From assembly GCA_023159155.1 (NCBI GenBank), contig JAJNNX010000078.1, positions 1 to 64,000 on the forward strand: a stretch of 64,000 bases of DNA, read 5' to 3'. This document shows, piece by piece, positions 28,580-41,918 of this stretch. Under the pieces are notes generated by a model that was given only the letters and a program-made list of their open reading frames with translations, searched no databases and had not been told where the DNA came from. A program made the position numbers and the translations under genes. The first letter of the stretch is position 1. The number at the start of each line of letters is the position of its first letter. Source of the DNA: Ustulina deusta (taxonomy: Eukaryota; Ascomycota; Sordariomycetes; Xylariales; Xylariaceae).

Positions 28580-29060
28580 ATATTTTAGTATTTTTAGCCT
28601 ATCTAAGCTATATTATAGTTTATTTAAGCTATTGCAGCAGGGCTGGTGCTAGCGGCCCGCTGGCAGCTGCGAATGTGGCTGTACAGCAATTGTTAGCCGT
28701 ATTCGGGCCGCCTGCGGCCCGAAGCGGCTGATCTTCGGCTGTATTCAGGGGTTCGAATAGCTATAAAAGCCTTCGAACTTCTCAGAGCAACACTTACTTC
28801 ACACGCATAGCATTCATACCAGTTTTCTAGTAGTAGGCGCTCTAGTTTGTTTTTGTTGTTTTTAGTTGTTTTAGTGTCGAGTTGCCCCGTCCTTCTTCAC
28901 TATATTTTAGCTATATTTAGCTATATTTTAAGTTATATTTAAATATATTTAAGCCTATTTAAGCTATATTTTAGCTATATCTAGCTATGTTCTAAGCTTT
29001 ATCTAGCTTTTGTTTAGTTATATTATAGCTTTGATTAGGGCTATCCTAGCTATATTTATA
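28580..29060. repeat. AGCTATATTT-type degenerate tandem repeats around the GC island
   Basis: Repeats of roughly AGCTATATTT, with variants such as AAGCTATATT, AGCTATATCT and AGCTATGTTC, occur on the left (about 28,590-28,632) and on the right (about 28,900-29,060) of the GC-rich island. They look like one short-unit array interrupted by the island. Confidence 0.55.
28633..28899 (+). mobile_element. GC-rich solo LTR or miniature LTR element, not RIP-mutated
   Basis: A 267-bp island of high GC content inside the AT-rich inner element. It runs from TGCAGCAGGGCTGG to TTCTTCA and has a TATA box (GCTATAAAAGCC at about 28,759-28,770) followed by a pyrimidine-rich start-like region, as in a U3-R-U5 LTR. 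Its first 14 bases match the start of the 370-bp LTR (TGCAGTAGGGCTGG) at all but one position. Both sides carry CTAT, a possible 4-bp target duplication, but the flanks are also AGCTAT-type tandem repeats, so that may be chance. It has a GC hairpin-like part, GGGCCGCCTGCGGCCC. Being short and perhaps single-copy, it would escape RIP. Confidence 0.5.
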
Positions 29061-32000
29061 TTTTTTTTATAACAGTTGTTCTTTAGTAAGCCTATTATTT
29101 ATTTATTAGTAATAAAATTAATTAGTTCCTAGTATTTAGTTTTATTTTTAATAAATAATTATAGGCTATCTAATATATAAGTTCTTACTTTTGTATATTC
29201 TTTTAGTTTTTTTATTTTATATTTTCTATTTTTTTTTTTAAATACTATAAAAAATAGGCCTTTTTATTTATATAAAAGTTTAGTATTTCAAAATTTATTA
29301 TTATTTAGTAAAATATTAAATATAAAAACAAGGTTTTTTTTTTTTAAGGCTATAGGGCAGACCTTATAGGTATATTACTAATTAGCTTATTTTATAGCTT
29401 GGCGTTTTTTTTTAGTAATAATATATTGGACCTTGGCTATATCTTTTTTTTTTTTTTAAATTGTTATATTTTGTATACTAAAAAAAATACATAATTAAAG
29501 GTGTTTTACTAATTAATAATCTACTATATTAAAATAACGTTTTTAATTAATAAAACTAATAATTAGCTATAAACTATTTTATATATATTATAGCTATAGT
29601 ATTAAGTAATAGTTTTATTAGCTTAAATTATTTTGTTAAATTGTTTGGTTTAGCTTTTTTTTATTTTTTAAATTATTTTTTTAAAGCTATTAATAACTGC
29701 TTTATAGCTTAACTTAACAAATCTTTAGTTTTAGAAATAATATATTATACTATAAGTTATTATAAATCTAAATTATGTTTTAGGTATTATAATTTTTTTT
29801 TTGTTTTTAGAACTATTATTATATTTAATTTTAATAAAAGTGCTATACTAATAAATAATATATTGCTTAATAAATTAAGCAATATTTTTAAAATTAGCTA
29901 ATTAGAGTAGTATTGCTTTAAAATAAACTAATATTTTATATTTAGCTTTAATAATTATTTTAAACTTATTATTATTAAATATAAATTAAATATTAAAAAC
30001 CTAGCTTATAAGTATATTTTTAGCTTTATTATAGTAGTATTTTTTTTTAGATCGCCTATTTTATGTTTGCTAGTATAACTTATAGCTTTTTAAAATATTT
30101 TTAATATTTTTGTATAAGTTTTTTTAATAGTATTGGGCGGTAATTTTATAATATATAAAATTTTAGTTTTAATATTTTAGTTATATATAGCTTTTTTAAA
30201 AAAAATATTTTTAATTATTAAAATTATTAATATAATATTAGATCTAGTATAATAGTTTTGTTTTTTTTTAGAAGCAATTTTTATAAATAAAAAATTAAAA
30301 GGTTTAATTTATATAAATTTTTTTTTGTATTACTATTATAAAGCAATTAAACAGGTTTTTAGTAGTAAAATATATTACTAGCTCTTATAAGTATATTAAC
30401 TATTTTTGCTTTAGTTTAAAAAAAGTATTAATATTTAAAGCAATTATTAGCTTAATTATTGTAATATAAAATTAAAAATTAATAAAATTTTTTATATTTT
30501 TTTTATTAATTATTTAATTTATTTAATAATTTTTTTAGTTTATATAATAGTTTATTTATTGCTATATATTTTTTTCTAAAAATATAGTATAATTTAAAGT
30601 TAAACATTTTAATAAAAATAACTTATTAAGTTAGAACTACGCTAAATAATATAAAAAATTTATTGTTTAGCTAAGTAATTAATATTTTTATATTTATTTT
30701 TAAATAAAATCTGATTTTATATAAGTAGTTTTATAGTTAATAAAAAGCTTTAATAACTTTTAAACATTTTTTTTTTGTTATATTATAATTTAATTTAAGT
30801 TTTTTTTAAGTTTTTAATTTATATTTAAACAAGTATATTTTATTTTTAATTAGTTAATAAAATATAACGTTTTATTTTTTTTTTAAAGCATTAATTTTTA
30901 GTTAGATTTTTTTAGCTTTATAATCTAGAATAATTAAGCAAAAAATAATTATTAAAGCTTATTATAGTATTATTATTGCTTATTTTTAATTATTTCTTTA
31001 AACAAACTTAATATTATACTAAAAAAGTATAGTTAATAGAAATATTATTATAATATATGTTTTTATTTATATTTAATAATAATTATTTATTTTTAAAAAA
31101 GCTTTTATTTTTATAATATTATTATATACTATTTATTTTAAAATTTTAAATATTTTAGTTTTTATAAGTTTATAGCTATTAGTTTTATAAAAATATCTAA
31201 CTAGTATTACTATTAGTTTATATTATTTGTTTTTAATATTGTTTATAATAGTACTTGCTAATTTGAAATTTAGCAAAACTGTATTAATATTTTTAATATA
31301 TTTAAAAATAAATTGCTATATGCTAGAAGTAACTTTTTAATTATTATAATAAGTAATAAGTTTTTTAATTTTTATATTATTAAAGAATAGTTTATATTTT
31401 TTAAATATAATATTATATAGTATTTAGTTAATTATTTTAAAGAAATAAGCTATTAAATTTGTTATATTTTAAAAAAATGTTATTATTTATAAAATTCTAA
31501 GTAGTATAAAAAAAACTAGTAGTGCTTAATTAAAAGGAAATAAAAGCATTTAATTATATTTTAAAAAAAAATCGATTACTAATAAGATTTTATATATAAT
31601 AAATTTTTTAGCAAATTTATTATAGCTTTTTAATAAAAAAATATTTTAAATTATAATTATGTTTAGTTTAGTAGTAAAATTAATTAGTTTGAGCTTTTTA
31701 TTTTTTTTTTTTATTATAAACTATATGTTTTAATATATGCTATGTTTTTTTTTTAATATATTATTTATAAGTTAAGTTTTAAATATATTTAGTATTTTTT
31801 TTTATAGTAGTATAAAAATAAAGATTTTTTTTATTTATTAAGCTTTATATAATATTATTTAGATTTTATATAGTAATATAATTTTATTATATATTTTTTT
31901 AATTTTACTAAAATTTTAAATTAAAGTTATTTTATATTTATATAATATTTTAATTAGGAGCTTTTTTTTTTAATTAATAAGTTTTAATATTTTAATATTT

Positions 32001-35000
32001 TTTTTTAATTTTTTAGAAATATTTTTTAATTAATTAAGTTTTTTTAAGTTATATAATAAAACATAAGTAGATATTTAAATAAATCTTTTTTTTTTTTTGA
32101 ATGTTTTATTTAGTTTGTACTAATTATATATTTTTATTAAAGCTTTTTTTTTTTAATTAATTAACTCTAGAAGTATAAAACTATTATATTTTATATTATT
32201 AATTAAATAAATTTTTTTTGATTTGGGCTTATATATTATAAATATTAAAAAAAAAAAAAAAAAACACTATTTGTTTAGCTTTTAAAACTTTTGCTTTTTT
32301 TGCTTTTTTATAATTTTATAAATAATAGTTCTAAAAACTATTAAAAATTTACTATTTAATAAAATATTTATAAAAAAAGTATTATTATCTAGCTTTAATA
32401 TTTGGTTTATATAGTTTATAAGTGGCTAATTAGTATTATAAAAATATTTTTATATAATTTTATTATTTAAGTTTAGTACTAAATTAAAAGTTATTTTAGT
32501 AGTATATAATAAAAATAAAATTTAAATATTGATTAAAAACTGATTATAGCTATTTATAGTAGCTTTTTATATATAAATAACTATTAGTTTTTTATAGCTT
32601 TAATTATTGATTTGTTATAAAAATATAATTAGATAAATAGAATTGTAGGAGTAATAATATATATATTACTAAAAATAAATATAGCTATTAGAACTAAATT
32701 CTTAAAATAAAGAATATAATTTATAATTTTTAAAAAGTTTATTTTTAAGAGCAAAAAAATAGCTGTTTTTTTATTTAGAACTATATATATAAGAATAACT
32801 TATATATATTTTTTAGTAATCTATACTAGCTAAACAATAATCTTTTTATATAATTATAGGAATATTTTTAGTTTAGTAAAATATTTATTTTAAGTTATTT
32901 AAGTATTAATTATAAAAAGTTAATTATTTTTAATATAATTTTTTATTAAAATATATAATTAAGCGTTAGTATTAAAAAGTTTAGTAATTAGTAAACTTTT
33001 TAGTAATTTTTTAATTTTTATTATAACTTTAAGTATAGCTTTTATATAGTTTTTTATGTTTTATAAAAGCATATTTATTTAGAGGGTTTTATAGACCTTT
33101 TTTATAGATTTTTATAGCGTTATATATATATTGTTAATTTTTAAAGTAGGTATATCCGGTATTTATTGATTACTTGCTTTAAACTTAGGTTTATTTAGTT
33201 AATTTAATTTGATTGTTTTTTTGCCTAATATCTGTTTTATTTTAAAGGCTTATACTATAAATAATTCTAATATATTAGGGAATAAACTTAATAATTTTTT
33301 TTAAGTTAACTTTATTTTAGCTTTAAACAAATTATTAATTTTATTAAAAAATATCTAGTATTTTTTTATTTCTAAAACAAATAAAAGTATTTATTAATTA
33401 GTACTTATACTTATTATAGCACTAGTTATTTTGTAGAGTTAAGTAATATTATAAGTTTTAGGTGTAATGTTGTTTTTTTTATTTAAGCATTTTTTTTTTG
33501 CTATTATAGCTTTTATATAAACTTGCGTATTAAATATATTAATAAGGTCTAGAACTATAAATATTAATAAGTTATTTAAAAAAGTAATTTAATTAATTAT
33601 TTTTAGTATTATAAATTTTTGCTTATTTTAGTATTTTTGCTATTTATTATATTAAAATTCTAAGGAGTTTTTTTTAGCTAGAATATTAAACTTTTATTAT
33701 TTTATAAAAACTAAGTTAGCTTAAAATTTTATTTTAAGGTTAGGCTAATTAGTTATAATTAATTATTTAAATATTAAAACAGGTAGTTAAGGTAGGTTGT
33801 TTAAAGTGTTTTTATTTTTGCTAAATCTTAGGTTTTATAATTAAATCTTGTTTTTAAAATTTAGATTTTTTAAAATATAATTAAATTTATATAAAGCTTT
33901 ATAAGCTACTAAAACTACTAAAAAATATTTATTAAAGTAGTTATAATAAATTTATATTAAAACTAAAAGTATAAATTTTTTTTTTTTTTTAATATTTTAT
34001 TTAAGTTAACTATAAATAAACAAATATACTAAAATATATATAATAAACTAATATACTAAGCTTTAAAGTTATATTTTTTATATAAAGCTTTAAAGTTTTT
34101 TGTTTTTTTTTTTTAATTTATAGCTTTATTATATATAATCTTTAGTTTTATAAGACTAGCATTTATATAAATTATTACTAATACTTCTAAAGTTATTCTA
34201 GTTGCTTAATTGGTTGTATTTTTAAAGGTTTAATTATTGTGCTTAAGTGGCATAAGTTTTAAATTAGCTATTTTTGTATTACTACCTATTTTACTAGCTA
34301 ATCTTCTAGTAAAATGTTTAACTAAAAAAAACATAGTATTAATTTTAATTAATTAGTAATTATATTATTTTAGTTATTATTTTGGTTATTTAAGTATTAT
34401 AAATAAAAAGGCTTTTTATTTTAGCTATTAATTGCTTAATTACTGGATTTATATATATATAGACTATTAGAGGCATAATAGGAAGGGTAGTTATAAGTAG
34501 CTAAGTTAAAAAAGCAACTAGTAAGGCTTAGAATAGTTATATTTATATAGCTTGCTAAATAAAATAAAAAGGTATATTTAATAATAGTTCTAGGCTAATA
34601 GTACTATTTAAAAAACTTAATATTGCTATTTATAGTTAAAAAAAGATTTTAAGTTAGTTTATTATTTAAAAATATTTATAATATTAGTATATTTTTTTTG
34701 TTATAAGTTATTTTTAATAATTCTATATTTATTAAAAATATTTTTAAAATAATTAAAAAAGATTAATTTAACTAAGTTATATAAATAAAACTTTTTAGGT
34801 ATTAAAGGGATTTTTTAGCTAAATTTATTAATTAAAGCTATATATTTAAAAAAAAATTAAGCATAATTTTAAAAAATTGTTTTAGTACTTAAAAAAAGCT
34901 TAGTAAGTTATTTTTTTTATAATTAGGTTTATTTAAGATTAGTTATTTTATATTTTTGTTTTAAGTTTATAATAGTTTAATTTTAATTAGTACAAAAACT

Positions 35001-35955
35001 AATAATATATTAAATTATATATTTTTTAATTATAGTTTTTGTTTACTATAGTAATTAATTAATTTATTTAGCTTATAAAAGTTTATATAACTTAAAAAGT
35101 CTTTTTATTTTATAAAACTATTTAGTTATATTTTTTTTATTAAATTAGTTTTAAAAATAAAATATAAGATTAGAAATAAATAAACTAATAATATATAAAA
35201 CTATAGCGCTTCTAAAAACTAATTATATAAATATTAAAAGCTTAGTTAGTTAGTATTTACTAGTCTAATTATTAGTTAATATAGTATTAAAAGTAGATAT
35301 ATTTATAATTAGAATATTTAGGGTAAACTTTATTAAAAAAAGCTTAAAGTTTTATAGTTGTTTTAAAATATTTAGGTTATTTATTTTAGGTTGTTAATTA
35401 GGACTATTAATATATAAAAATAATAAAATAATAAATATTTTAGAAATAAAACAATAGTTTTTAAGTTTTAATAATATTTTTTTATTTAATATTTTATAGT
35501 TCTTATTGCTATATAAACATATATAATTAGTATAGTACTTTTATAAGTTCTTTATTAAAAACTTATATATATTTAAGTTTAGTAAATATATTAGTTTTTT
35601 TAATAAAATTATAGTTAAGTTTTGTATTTTTTTTGCAGATCTAATAAAAGTAGTATAGTATTATTAGTATTTTTATAGTTAGTTGTTCTAAAAATAATAG
35701 TTTTATTAATACTTTATATTTATTTAATTTTTGTTATAATTAGTTTTTTATTATTTTTGTATTATATTATTAAATTATATTAAAAGTTTAGCTTTACGTA
35801 AAGATTTATTAAAAAAAATATAACTAATTAGCGCAATTAGTAGTTAGTCTTTGTGTATTAGGTATATTAACTAAAAATATTAGTTTCTAATTATAGGTTG
35901 CGCTCTAAAAAACATTAAATAATATTAATTTTTATTGCTTTACTAAAGATACTAA

Positions 35956-36325
35956 TAAAATAAAGCAAGGCTTCTAATCGGCGTATTATATATTAAAACT
36001 AATTAAATTTACTTAATCCTTTTATATTGGACTACGTTTTTTGACTTGCAAATTTTTGTATAGATTAGGTTAAAATCTAATATATAAATATAAATAAAAA
36101 CGTAATAATTAATTAATAAAAACAAATCTTTAATTTTTATTTAATATTTTGTATTAATTGTTTGTTTGTTTATATCTATTAAAAAAAGAAGTTTTCTATA
36201 GCTTTAAATAAAAACGTGCGTTTTTTATACCTCTTGTCCTATAATCTCCGAGGTCTCTAAGAATGCGTTCTATTCTATAACTAAGGACGACCTATCTCCT
36301 GTATACGCGTACCAGCCCTACTGCA
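35956..36325 (-). repeat. Right LTR of inner element (370 bp)
   Basis: Direct repeat of 23,283-23,652. Its right end, ACCAGCCCTACTGCA, is the LTR start when read in minus orientation. The 3' half of this copy kept more C and G than the left copy. Confidence 0.8.
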
Positions 36326-39300
36326 TTATATATGCTTTCTATTAGCCTAGTTTTTTAATTATTTTCTTTAGGTAGGCTTTTTAACTAAAAAAAATAGTTT
36401 TATTTTTTTAGTTCTAAGTAATAGCTATGCTAAGATAGAAAGAGTATAGCTTTAGATTTTATATTTTAAATTTTTTTAATAATACTTTTTTGATTTTATT
36501 AATTTTTTTTTAAAAGTTCTATTATTAATAGGTTATTAATATAGATAGCTATATATATATGCCCTTTAGCAAATATATTAACGTCTAATTCTAATAGTTT
36601 AAAGCCTAGTATTTTTAGAAAATCGGCTAATATTTAATATTATACTTTAAAAGCTTGTTTTAAACCATAAAATATTTTGTTTAGTTTGTAGATTTTGTTG
36701 GTTCTATTGTTGAATTTAAATGGTTGTTAAACATAAATATTTTTTTTTATTTTTTTATATAAAAAAGTAGTTTTAATGTTTATTTGTTTAATTTTAAGAT
36801 CTAGAGCTATAATAATTGTAAAAATAGCTTTGTAACTTATTGGTTTTACTACTAAAACAAAAGTTTTGTTATAATTTTTACTAAAGATTTATTTAAAGCT
36901 TTAAACAATTTATTATATTTTATACTTTATAACTTTTTTATTAGAGCTCTTTTTGATTTTATAAACTTATTTTCTAGTTATAAGATTTCTGCTAGTAAAT
37001 AATTTATAAAGTGTTTAAGTTCTGTTATTAATAAATAACTAATATTTTGCTTTTATAGTTTTATATTATTTAAGCTATTTAGTGTTTTTTTTGGCTTATT
37101 TATAGTTTTTTGGTTTTATATTTACTACTAATAATATAAATAATAGTGCTATAATAGTTATTTTAAAAGTGGGTAATAAGGTATATAAGCTATATTATAA
37201 ATAATTAGGAACTTATATTTAAGGATATAAATTATAGTAAGATTGCGGTGCTTTTTATACTAGGTTTTTTAATTTAAGGTATAATAGTGCTAGTAGTATA
37301 TGCGCTAGAGGTTATTAATTTCTAAAGGGTACTAGAAGTAATAAAAGTGTTTTTATATAAGCTATTAATATATATAATTTTAGAAGTTCTATAAGTAATA
37401 GATTAAAGGCTACTTTTTTTTTTTAGATAGTTATTTTTGTTTTTTTTGTTTTTTTAGCGGTTTATTTTTATTTTTGTTTGTTAAGGGGTAATAATAATCT
37501 ATAGCGCTTTTTTATTAATTTTTTAGTATTTTTTGTTAATATATAAAAGTATTTTTTTATAAAAGTAATATTATTAATAGTTATAATAGTAAAATTGTTA
37601 AGTTTATAGATAATATAATTATATATTTTATTACTTTTGTATTTTAGTATTTTATAAAGGATAGTTTTTGTTTTTAGTATATTTGGTTTGTTGTTTAGTA
37701 TATAGTTTTCTAGTGTACTAAAAATAATTATATAATAATAGTTTAACTGTTTGTTATATTAATTTTTATATAGTATTAATGCTATTTTTTTAAAGCGTTA
37801 TTTATTTTTAATATAAGTAATTATTTAAATATAAATAGGCTAAAAGTTTGGTAAAAGTTTATTTTTTTTTACTATAACTAGTATTGCTTATATTATATTT
37901 TTTAGCGTTTAGATAGACCTTTTTATTTTTTTATTTTATTAGTACTGCTTTATAATAAAATATTTAATAATTATGTTTTTTTAGGTGTAATAATAAATAA
38001 AATCTTTGTTTATATATATTTTTAGTTTGTTTAGGTTAATGTATTAGTATTATTGTTTAGATTTTTTTTATTTTTATAAAAGTTTTTTAAATTTTAAAAA
38101 CTATAAATTTGGACTTAGTAAAAAGATAGCGTAAACTTTGCTAATAAAATTATAAAAAATAGCTATTTACTTTATAGACTTATTATAATTTATAGGAGTA
38201 TTTTTTAGTATGCTGGCTTTATTAAAATAAAGGGATTTTATAAGATAGGTTCCTTTAGAGAGTTTTTTTTTGTGAGGTTTTGTTTGTATTTTTTTTTAAT
38301 ATAAGTTTTATAAAAATAATATTTAGTTTAAGAAATAATATTTTTTATTATTATTATTAGTTTTTATATTTTTTTATTACTTATATATCCGAGTTATTTA
38401 TGCTATACTTTTAAAGTAAGGTTAATTAAGTAAGCTTAAAAAATAATATTAAAAGTAGCTATTTGAATGCTTTTGTTTAGCTAATTAATTATATATAGTC
38501 TGCTAGACTTTTTTGTTATTAAGAAAGTATACTTTTTTATAGCTGCTTAGGTTTTATTTTAGTAAAACAGAAATTTTGCTTTTTTTTTTATAAATTGGGA
38601 TATTAAAACTAAATTTACGCCTGTTTTAAAATAATAAATAGTATTATTAATAATAATTGTTTTAGTTCTTTTATTTATAATAGTAAGAAATCTAGCAGTG
38701 CTTATTTATTTTAGAGTAATTATAGTATTATTAATTTTATAGATCGGCAGCCTATTATAAAGTTAGAGTTTTATAAATAACGATCTATTGCTAAAGTTAG
38801 TTTAGTTATAACTATTATTTAAGATAATATAATTAGTAATTTGTTTTATAAATTTTGTTATTTTTAGTTTTAATATATTTAAAAAACTTATTTTTATTAA
38901 AGTTTTTTTAAAGCTAGAGTTTAATAGAACTATAGCTATTAGGTTTTGTGGTATTATAAGTAGTACCCCTATTACTAATAGGTATTAATTTTTTTAATGC
39001 CTAAATTTATTAAATATCTTGCTAAGAATGCTTGGTTTTTGTTTTAATATTTTTTTTATTTTTTTTATATTATTTTAGGTAGCTAGGAATATTAGGTTTA
39101 GAGGTCTTAGTAATAAAAATGGTAAGGTATTATTAGTAAATAGGGCAGCTATATTTATATTATTTAATATTTTTTGTTTTTTGTTTGGTATTGTTATTTT
39201 TTATTAGTTAAAAGCTAGGTCTAGGTTTATATAAAAATATTTTAAAAAGTTATAGGTTATAACTTTTTAGCTAGTAGTAATGCAGTAGGAATAGTTAGGT

Positions 39301-41190
39301 TTTTTTTTTTTTTTGATTTTTTGTTATTTTTATTGTTGTTATTGCTATTGTTATTATTATTATTATAATTTTTTTTTTGTTAATTTGTAAGTAGTATGGC
39401 TTTAGTAGTATTTTAGCTAGCGATTTTTTTTATATGTTTTTTTTGCTATACTTTTATTAAAACAAATTAAAAGGTTGTTTTTTTTGTAAGTTTTTTTTTT
39501 ATAGGTTTTCTAATAGTAATAAGATAATTTATTTAAAAAAAGGTAGAAATAAAATTAGCGTAGTTTTTTCTTAGACCTAAAAAGAACTTTATTATTAAAA
39601 AGGGTTTTTTAATAATAAAGTTTTTTAGATTTAGATTTTTAAAATTAAAGCAAATATTGCGAAGTTTTGTGGCAAAAGTTAAAACTAAGCCTTTAATAAC
39701 TAGTGAGATATTCTCTTATTTATATAGTAAGTTTTAGAAAGCTAAACTTTTAATTAACCTGATTTTTTTATTAATTAGCTTTTATATATTAGTTATTATA
39801 ACTTTTTTGTTTTTGCTATTAAACTTTACTTATTGTTTTATTAATAATTCTTAGATGTTTTTTTTATAATAGCTATAAATATAGCCTTTAACTTTTTATT
39901 AAGCAATTTTTTAGGCTTTTTATACTTTATATAAATTAAAGCTTATTAATATATTAGGGATTTTAATTAGTTTATTTTTTTTTTGATTTTTTAAATAAAA
40001 AACTAATATATTTTATAATATATATATAGTTTTTTATTTATTTTTTAAACTTGAAATATTTAACTAGAAAATTAAGTATAGTAATATCTTAAAAAGTAGT
40101 TATTTTAAAATTATTACTTATTTTAATAGTTGTTATATTTTTTAAGTATTAGCTAATAAAATAAGTTATTTAAAATAGATTTTAATAGGGTATTATCTAA
40201 TAGGGTTAGACTTGGCGTAAAGTTATTAGAATTAAAATTAAATAATATTTCGATTATTTTAGGTATAAGTTGTTTTAAAGTAAAAATATTAAATATACTA
40301 GATTTAGATTCTAGTATAGGTAATTAAATGATAACTTTAAGTCTAAATAGGTCTATTTTATTAATATTTTTTAGTATAGATATAAAGGAAATTTTACGTA
40401 ATGAAAGCAATAATAAAAGATTTAAAAGTATAGTTAATAAAAAAAAGGTTTTTAGCTAATAGTTGTAATCTAAAAAGTTTTTATAAAAAAAGTATATTTT
40501 TTGTTTGTTTTTAAGTTTTTATATAAAATATAAGAAGTTTTTTTTGTTAAAGAATTAATAGTAAATTAGTAAAATAAGTAGTTAGGTTTTAAAGTTATAT
40601 TTTATAGTATTTTTTTGAGTATTTATAAATAAGCTTAATCTAGAACTCGGATAAGTTTTTAACTTAGTTCTAAGTGTCCAAAGCATTATTTATTATTTTT
40701 TTAGCCTAGTTTTAGCTAAATTTCCGGTTATTAAAAGAATATTGGTTTATTTAGTATTTTAAATGATCTATGCTTTTATATAGCAAACACTAAAATAAAT
40801 CGATTTTTATTTTTTATTAATAATTAATAATAAGCTATAAATATTAATAATAATAATAATAATTATTATTAAAAATATAGGTATAATAGAAGTTATTTAT
40901 TAAATTTTAGTAAGTGTGGTATATTTTATTAGTTATATAGTTAATATATTAAAGCATTTATAGCAAAGTAAGTAGCTACTACTAAAGTATAGTGTTCCTA
41001 CTAGGGTATTATTTTTAATATTACTATTAGTTTCTAGCTTAATAGAAGTAGCAATAGCTATATTTAAATCTTATAAAATAATTTAAATAATAATAAATAA
41101 AGTAATAATTATTGTTAGTTAATTATAAAGAATAATTATAAAGTAATTTATAAGTATTATAGGTTATAAGCTTTTGGGCTCATAACCAGT

Positions 41191-41345
41191 TGAAAATAAG
41201 TATATATAGTAGGTATATAGTATTATATTATATATTAAGGAATAAGTCTAGGTATAGTTGGATGAGGTGGTACTTTTACAATATATAGTGGATGCGTGTG
41301 GGGCGTAGTACCCAGCCATCTTCTTTACCTGCCTCCCGATTTCCA
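41191..41345 (-). repeat. 5' LTR of outer copia element (155 bp)
   Basis: The better preserved LTR copy, at the right edge of the AT-rich block. Just inside it (41,176-41,190) lies the primer site that on the minus strand reads CTGGTTATGAGCCC. The RIP effect fades across this LTR, and the sequence to its right has normal composition. Confidence 0.85.
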
Positions 41346-41918
41346 TAGTCAGCGTCATCGGCATTTATGAAGCACGTTGAGTATCGATTTCGTCCCAGGT
41401 GAGATAGTCTTCGGAAAAGTCACGGATAGGGCTCTTGAAATTCGCGGGAGAGGGTGTCGGCTTAAGCCGTTGTAATGGCAGAGAGCCCAGATAGATGTGC
41501 CATCAACAGAGCTGCCGGCCTTCCTTAACTACCACGCGCCAAAGCCATGGCATGAATGATATGACTAGCAAAATAAGGGGAAGGCGAAACTAGTACTGAT
41601 TATAGCTCGAGCGATATCACGTTCTAAAAAGGTGCATCCCGTAGCCCCTGACCTTTTAAATTAGAAGTATAGCTAAGAGGATGGGCGTGAGGCTAAAATA
41701 CACAAATACCAATGAAAAAGCCTTCTTGACTAGGTCCTTTCGCAGGATAACTGCATACTTGGCGCAGAGGAGGGCTGACAGCCTTAGTTCGAATGGTATT
41801 AGCTACACGGGTGTATGCGGATAGCCCCTTTTCCTACGGTATGCCGCCCTTGTCACCAGAAGCTTTTATTGGTGGCTTTAAAACAGCGTGAATAATTTCG
41901 GCGCTGTTTTCGTGGAGT
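41346..41918. other. No gene seen; 3' flank of the 580-aa gene
   Basis: Normal-composition spacer between the right LTR and the stop codon of the minus-strand gene. It probably holds that gene's 3' UTR and terminator, but no clear poly(A) signal could be assigned. Confidence 0.45.

Larger units (their letters stand above)
23283..36325 (-). mobile_element. Inner 13 kb LTR element nested in the copia pol gene
   Basis: Direct 370-bp repeats at 23,283-23,652 and 35,956-36,325, each TG...CA or its RIP form, with landmark CTAATCGGCG at the same offset of 18. The flanks both read TTAT, a possible 4-bp target duplication, though weak in AT-rich DNA. In minus orientation the LTR starts TGCAGTAGGGCTGG and holds a TATA box (GGTATAAAAAACGC); the next internal bases, TTAGTATC, could be a mutated TTGGTATC primer site. 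I could not recognise pol domains in the 12 kb interior, which is too degraded and may hold more nested copies. It interrupts the outer copia between reverse transcriptase and RNase H. Confidence 0.75.
21215..41345 (-). mobile_element. Outer Ty1/copia LTR element, RIP-mutated, split by an inner element
   Basis: Two direct copies of a 155-bp LTR bound this block (21,215-21,369 and 41,191-41,345). Both share landmark GTTGGATGAG at the same offset of 66. In minus orientation the LTR runs TGGAAATC...TTTTCA and is followed by CTGGTTATGAGCCC, matching the anticodon arm of a methionine tRNA, the type of primer site used by copia-like elements. Copia pol follows in order on the minus strand: reverse transcriptase at about 36,960-36,500 (FYGLKQA, then AIYINNLLI in place of the YVDD box), and, beyond the inner insertion, the RNase H tail at about 22,690-22,540 (NSLTKLLLQNKFIIF). 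Without the insertion the element is about 7.1 kb. No target duplication was found (AGAGT left, TAGTC right). Confidence 0.85.

Noticed and set aside
36500..36960. Copia reverse transcriptase as a possibly active gene
   Set aside because: The catalytic YVDD box reads YINN and stops occur in all frames; the element is dead.
41176..41190. GGGCTCATAACCAG as part of a tRNA-Met gene
   Set aside because: Only the anticodon arm matches; acceptor, D and T arms are absent. It lies exactly next to the LTR, so it is a primer site.
1..41345. AT-rich blocks as mitochondrial DNA or centromere
   Set aside because: Mutated nuclear LTR-element proteins and LTR pairs explain the sequence; no mitochondrial gene or rRNA is seen. 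A centromere cannot be excluded but nothing supports it directly.
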